Source: Paramacrobiotus metropolitanus
Taxonomy: Eukaryota; Tardigrada; Eutardigrada; Parachela; Macrobiotidae
Assembly (NCBI RefSeq): GCF_019649055.1
Contig: NW_026570656.1
Span: 1-22,587, forward strand
DNA length: 22,587 bases
Direction: 5' to 3'
Shown here: positions 18,340 to 22,587 of the stretch, one piece after another
Position numbering within the stretch: the stretch's first letter is position 1
How the letters are laid out: every line of letters begins with the position of its first letter
The notes under the pieces: generated by a model
Told to the model about the DNA's origin: nothing
The model's input: only the letters and a program-made list of their open reading frames with translations
Databases searched by the model: none
Made by a program: the position numbers and the translations under genes

Positions 18340-18600
18340 AAAGATAATATTAAGTAATTATTAGTAATAATTCATAATAAATTATTAATTAATAATCTTT
18401 AATAAAAAAAATAATAATGTTAATGATATCAAATTATATTCAATTTAATTTCAATAAATTATTATCAATTGTATTTAATTATAAATTAACTAATTCAACA
18501 GTATTTATAGAAATTATAATTGTACATAATTAAATGATAACAATAATAATACTTCATAATAATAATATTAAATAATACTAATAATAATAATGCATGAATG
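18340..18600. repeat. AT-rich block with AATAAT runs
   Basis: About 260 bases are nearly free of G and C, dominated by TTAATAAT, AATTATTA and AATAATAAT words. Confidence 0.8.
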
Positions 18601-18859
18601 ATAATTATAAGGGGAAACCAGTAGCGCATTATACAACCTTTGCCGTTGCTCCAGTAGTATGAAAGGAAATGTTCATTCAATCCTCTCGACGGCTCTCGTT
18701 CATACTCCTCAACGGCAGCGAGTTCGCTAACTACTCGTATAATGGAAGCGGAGGCAAACGAGAGGTATCAAAAAAGAGCAGCCAGACGGCCCAGACCGCG
18801 AGACGAAAGAGCGGACTTTTTCCGCCCGTAATGACAATTAATTAATTTTTTAAAAATAG

Positions 18860-19026
18860 TGGTGTGCAGAGATTGTGGTGGTGTGCACTCTGCCCTTGGT
18901 GGTGTCAGGAGATTTCGGTGGTTTTTGCAAGAAAATTTTAAAAAAATAAAAAGTGGTGTGCGGAGCCTGGCGGTGGTGTTTCGTGGTGTGCGGAGACTTT
19001 GGTGGTGAAACGTGGTGTGCGGAGCC
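18860..19026 (+). repeat. GTGGTGTGCGGAG degenerate array
   Basis: GTGGTGTGC(G/A)GAG and shortened forms (GGTGGTGTC, GGTGGTTTT) occur about seven to eight times with variable spacers. The opposite strand is open for 120 codons, but the translation is Thr/Pro/Arg low complexity produced by the array. Confidence 0.75.
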
Positions 19027-19029
19027 TTC

Positions 19030-19735
19030 CTCATATTTTTTTTGTATACTAAAACACTAGTGGGACCCGTTGCACTTTTGGACCGGCAGCGCTGGTAGCC
19101 GTTTTGTTCTTCAGCTTTCTCACCTCCCACACGAGAGCGGTAACTATGCCCGCGCTATGTGCTAATTTTCTGATTTACCATTAAAAGGTCACGTGTATCA
19201 GTGTATGTACGTCTATTGCAAAAGTTGCTAGAGCTTTGGTGTCTTTCCACACGTACAATATCTGTAGGTGTGGCATGTGCAGTCAAGCAGAAATTGATAA
19301 TCACATGTTTCAAAACAGAGATTGGTGGCTTTTTAGTTTGCGAAAAAATGAAGAATCCTGATTACTTGTTTTAGTCTTTGAAAATCATCCGAAAATTATA
19401 ATTCATGTTGTAAAGACGACTACTATTATGTTGCAGTTATTATCATGTTTCAATTATCATTACAAGCTCAACCTCGGCCTCCGGCCTCGGTTGAGAATTT
19501 TTAGAATTGAAGAAAGTAATTCGTAGTTTTATAAAGATTTAGTAAACGGAATTTAACTTGATCGGAAATGCGGTTTGTTTTGAATTTGTCACTGTCGTCA
19601 TTAAGTACTCAATGCTACAGAATTCAGCTAAGTCAGTTAGTTATTTCGGTAGACGGTTGAAAGTGTAAATTTTGTTTCGTGTAAATTGTCGTTTACAAAG
19701 GTTGAGCCAAATACCTTATCAGCCAAAAATATCAT
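19030..19735. other. No gene recognised
   Basis: An imperfect hairpin (CTCAACC...GGTTGAG) lies around 19468-19496. No frame longer than 60 codons runs through this stretch, and no motif was recognised. Confidence 0.4.
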
Positions 19736-19741
19736 TGATAA

Positions 19742-20571
19742 CATATCGGCCAAATCCCTCCTCTATCTGACCAAAAAAATTCCCTTTTTTTCTATGACCG
19801 GCGAAAATTCTTACACCTCTGGTCTGATCGGTGAAAATCCCTGTACTTCTATCTGACTGGCGAAAGTCCCTGTACTTCTATCCGACCGGCGAAAGTCCCT
19901 GTACTTCTATCTAACCGGCGAAAATTCCTGTACTTCTATCTGACCGGCGAAAATCCCGGTACTTATATGTTATATCTAACCGGCGAAAATCACCGTCCTT
20001 CTATCTGACCGGTGAAAATCCCTGCACTTCTATCTAACCTGCGAAAACTTCTCTGTTCTTCTATCTGACCGGCGAAAATCCCTGTCCTGCTATCTGACCG
20101 GCGAGAATCCCTGTACTTCATCTGACCGGCGAAAATCCCGGTCCTTCTATCTGACCGGCGAAAATGCCTGTACTAATATCTGACCGGCGAAAATCCCTGT
20201 ACTTCTGTTCCAACCTGTGAAAATCCCTGTACTTCTATCTAACCGGCGAGAATCCCTGTACTTATATCTGACCGGCGAAAATCTCAGTCCTTCTATCTGA
20301 CCGGCGAGAATCCCTGTACTTCATCTGACCGGCAAAAATCAGGGTCCTTGTATCTGACCGGCGGAAATTCCTGTACTTCTATCTGACCGGCGAAAATTCC
20401 TGTACTTCTATCTGACCGGCGAAAATCCCTGTCTTTTTATATGACGGGCGACAATCCTTGTATTTCTATCTGACCGGCGAAAATCCCTGTCTTTTTATAT
20501 GACGGGCGACAATCCTTGTATTTCTATCTGACCGGCGAAAATCCCTTCCTCTCTGTCTCACCGGGAAAAAT
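19742..20571 (+). repeat. 29-bp minisatellite, about 28 units
   Basis: The unit is CTGACCGGCGAAAATCCCTG followed by TACTTCTAT. Units are best conserved in the middle and degenerate at the left edge. Variants form a higher-order pattern: a two-unit block with TTTTTATATGACGGGCGACA occurs twice in succession near 20426-20540. The unit length is not a multiple of three, so it is not a coding repeat. Confidence 0.95.
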
Positions 20572-20774
20572 ACCATTGGAAATTATGTCTCCCAGTCGGG
20601 AATTTGCACATTACAGGAACATTTATTGTGCTCATCGTATTCCTTTCTTTTTAATAATACGTACTTATGTTAACCTTTGTATGTACCTTCCCGTTAAGGT
20701 ACAGTTATCCTTTCCTTCCGCCAATTAAATAACATGCCGCTCGCATAATATTATGCTACGTGTTAGCATTTTCG

Positions 20775-20995
20775 TTCGAGAAATTATACATTTCCGCCAA
20801 TCAGGTGTTAGTTACCTTATGTTAAGCCAATCAGCGAAACATGGTCACGCTTTGTAATGACGAGAAGATCGAAAAACTAAAGTCGTAAAGACAAATAATA
20901 CGATTTAAGCGTTCCTTAAGCAATCGTGGGAAAATCAGCGCCGAAGGGATAAGAGAAACATGTAGAAAAACGGCGAAGTTAGCTCTGTATACAAA
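20775..20995 (+). repeat. Paired-CCAAT repeat, copy A
   Basis: This is the most diverged of three copies. It has TTTCCGCCAATCAG and AAGCCAATCAGCGAAA with CCAAT at 20797 and 20827, then GACGAGAAGATCGAAAAACTAAAGTCG and CGAAGTTAGCTCTGTA. Confidence 0.65.
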
Positions 20996-21187
20996 TAATA
21001 GTAATTGTAAAAATATGTACATGTACAGAACCAGGCTACCAACCACGTTACTATTACAATAATCAGTCTGTTTTACGTTACGCCTTTCCGCATTTTTGTA
21101 TTTCTACTATATCCACAATATTAACAATATTAACTAACAGTTTAGTGCTCTTTGGCTTATGAATGTCGTTGTACCGCGTGCTGTTAG

Positions 21188-21400
21188 TCAGCGGTTTTCT
21201 TTCGAAACGTTTCGCATTTCCGCCAATCTTCTTTTAGTTTCTAAGGATAAGCCAATCAGCAAAATTTTTTCGAACGTGTTTTGTAAAATGGAGGACGAAA
21301 AGAAAGATCGGAAAACGAAAGTCGTTGACGCAAACAACATGCTTTTAGGCGTTCTCGAGCTATCGTGTATAAATAAGTATCGAACGGTGTAGGAGGAAAT
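21188..21400 (+). repeat. Paired-CCAAT repeat, copy B
   Basis: The copy starts GTCAGCGGTTTTC and has CCAAT at 21223 and 21252 (CCGCCAATC, GCCAATCAGCAAAA). It continues with GAAAACGAAAGTCGTTG and ends CGAACGGTGTAGGAGGA. A 77-codon frame runs through it but is not kept in the other copies. Confidence 0.75.
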
Positions 21401-21481
21401 GTTTCAAAATAATAATTATTTTCATCTTCTGCATTCAAAATTTGCATTTCCGTCAAATGAACCATCCGAGTGGACAAACCG

Positions 21482-21662
21482 AGTATGTATTTGTGTGTTT
21501 GTTAAATGTGTATATCCCTTTAGCTTAACAATTCCACAATCCCAGTACCATTTCCCAGTGGTATTGGCGCTCGCGCTCGTGCAATATTGTAGTTCGCAAC
21601 CACCGCTAGTATGTATGTGTGTATTTGCTAAATGGGTGTATGCCCTTTTGCTTAACAATATG
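21482..21662 (+). repeat. Short direct duplication between copies B and C
   Basis: About 45 bases starting AGTATGTATTTGTGTG at 21482 recur starting AGTATGTATGTGTG at about 21608. Both run through GTTAAATG/GCTAAATG and CCCTTT(A/T)GCTTAACAAT. Confidence 0.65.
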
Positions 21663-21697
21663 CATATGCATATCGGTATGTTCGTACTGATAGCCAT

Positions 21698-21945
21698 GTG
21701 TCAGCGGTTTCGGTTCGAAAAGTTACGCATTTCCGCCAATCATCTATTAGTTTCTAATGATCGACCAATCAGCAAAATTCGTTTTGGAGCCGTTTCGTAA
21801 ATCGAAGGATGAAAAGATAGAAAAACGAAAGTCGTTGCCGGAAACTACATGATTTTAGAATTTCTTTTAGCTATCGTGTAAAAATCAGTGTCAAACGGTG
21901 TAGGAGGAGATGTTGGCCGAAGAAACGGCTCAGTTAGCTTTGTAG
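21698..21945 (+). repeat. Paired-CCAAT repeat, copy C
   Basis: The copy starts GTCAGCGGTTTCGG, with CCAAT at 21736 and 21765. It continues GAAAAACGAAAGTCGTTG and ends CAAACGGTGTAGGAGGAGATG then CAGTTAGCTTTGTAG. It is close to copy B along its whole length. Confidence 0.75.
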
Positions 21946-22096
21946 TTTGTATATATAATTATTATCATGTTGCAATTATTGTATTTGTAATTGTTAATAC
22001 TGATTGTAATAATCTGTGTTGTACTTTTTTACACCCAGTATTCGTAAGTAACTTGCTATTTACTAACTTAGTACTGTACTTCACAGTCCAGCTAGG

Positions 22097-22410
22097 ACCG
22101 AAATTCGACCATGAAAGAAAAATAAATTAATATTTTGTTGGTGATCAAATCAAATAGGCGGGGCTGTCACACTTTCACCGAAATTCGACCATGAAAGAAA
22201 TCTAATTTAAAAATTAAGATTTAAAAATTAATATTTTGGTAGTGACGTAACTGAAATAGGCGGGGCTGTCACACTGTCACCGAAATTCGACCATGAAAGA
22301 AATCTAATTTAAAAATTAAGATTTAAAAATTAATATTTTGGTAGTGACGTAACTCAAATAGGCGGGGCTGTCACACTGTCACCAAAATTCGACCATGAAA
22401 GAAAAATGAA
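22097..22410 (+). repeat. 102-bp tandem repeat, about 3.3 units
   Basis: Units begin ACCGAAATTCGACCATGAAA at 22097, 22177, 22279 and 22381 (the last with one change). The first is shortened to 80 bp; the next two are 102 bp each. Complete units contain TGACGTAACT and TAGGCGGGGCTGTCACAC, resembling a CRE half and a GC box, but no transcript is evident. Confidence 0.9.
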
Positions 22411-22587
22411 TTTAAAAAATGAATATTTATTTAATTTTATAATACCTAACTTCAAATTGAAAGATAAATATAAAAATTAATTAATATTTAAATAGTAAAT
22501 TTTAATCATTTTTTTTAAAATTAATAAATCCGATTCCATTAAAAGATTTTCCATTTACAATAAAAACATTTGCCCCGAGCCTTGAGC
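22411..22587. other. AT-rich end of window
   Basis: TTAATATTTAAAT-like AT-rich sequence runs into ACATTTGCCCCGAGCC at the very end. That end resembles AACCGTTGCCCCGAGAC near base 100. Confidence 0.4.

Noticed and set aside
18768-19130. Minus-strand frame of 120 codons
   Set aside because: It is low complexity generated by the GTGGTGTGCGGAG array, with no motif or splice support.
19742-20571. CRISPR array
   Set aside because: Units abut with no unique spacers, they degenerate gradually, and the surroundings are animal-type. It is a minisatellite.
21159-21392. Small protein encoded in the paired-CCAAT repeat
   Set aside because: Part of the translation is similar in copy C, but stops interrupt it there and it is absent in copy A. 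DNA-level similarity is enough to explain it.

Overview
The window reads as animal nuclear DNA, most likely from an invertebrate. It has short GT-AG introns, AT-rich spacers, several foldback and MITE-type elements, minisatellites, and a decayed Ty3/Gypsy-like retroelement. I could not place the phylum. I saw no bacterial operon structure, ribosome binding sites, tRNA or rRNA.

The one convincing host gene is a six-exon sialate O-acetylesterase (SIAE) homologue on the minus strand, from its start codon at 8366 to its stop at 1060. All six exons join in phase and give a 515-residue secreted-type protein, close to the length of the vertebrate enzyme. Its frame and splice sites are intact, but the catalytic residues are gone. 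The nucleophile motif GQSNM reads GGANM, and the histidine motif HPRDK reads LPRFK. It therefore looks like a maintained pseudoenzyme, which is the most interesting result here. Two further minus-strand exon-like segments (757-882 and 514-671) encode a Ser/Thr-rich stalk and a transmembrane segment. They may be an alternative membrane-anchored end of the same gene.

Intron 1 of this gene (4815-8140) holds a hAT-type MITE with an 8-bp target duplication. It splits an unrecognised plus-strand reading frame without changing its phase. The intron also has a pure AT block and a repeat family built on TTCGCGCGAAGC. An inverted second copy of that family lies near 13.5-14.0 kb.

From about 9.47 to 13.05 kb lies a GC-rich, decayed Gag-protease retroelement on the plus strand. 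Its Gag carries an FET-like Tyr/Gly/Gln-rich tract, RGG-type repeats and a CCHC zinc knuckle, followed by a retropepsin with the DTGA motif. No reverse transcriptase or integrase is visible. A spacerless palindromic element has inserted near its 5' end, and a sister copy lies at 14165-14238; each has its own short target duplication.

The rest (14.25-22.59 kb) is non-coding as far as I can see. It holds a TTTCTTAGG array, a zone rich in TGACCA and CGACATGGT motifs, a GTGGTGTGCGGAG array and a 29-bp minisatellite of about 28 units. These are followed by three copies of a repeat with paired CCAAT boxes, and a 102-bp tandem repeat carrying TGACGTAA and GGCGGGGC.
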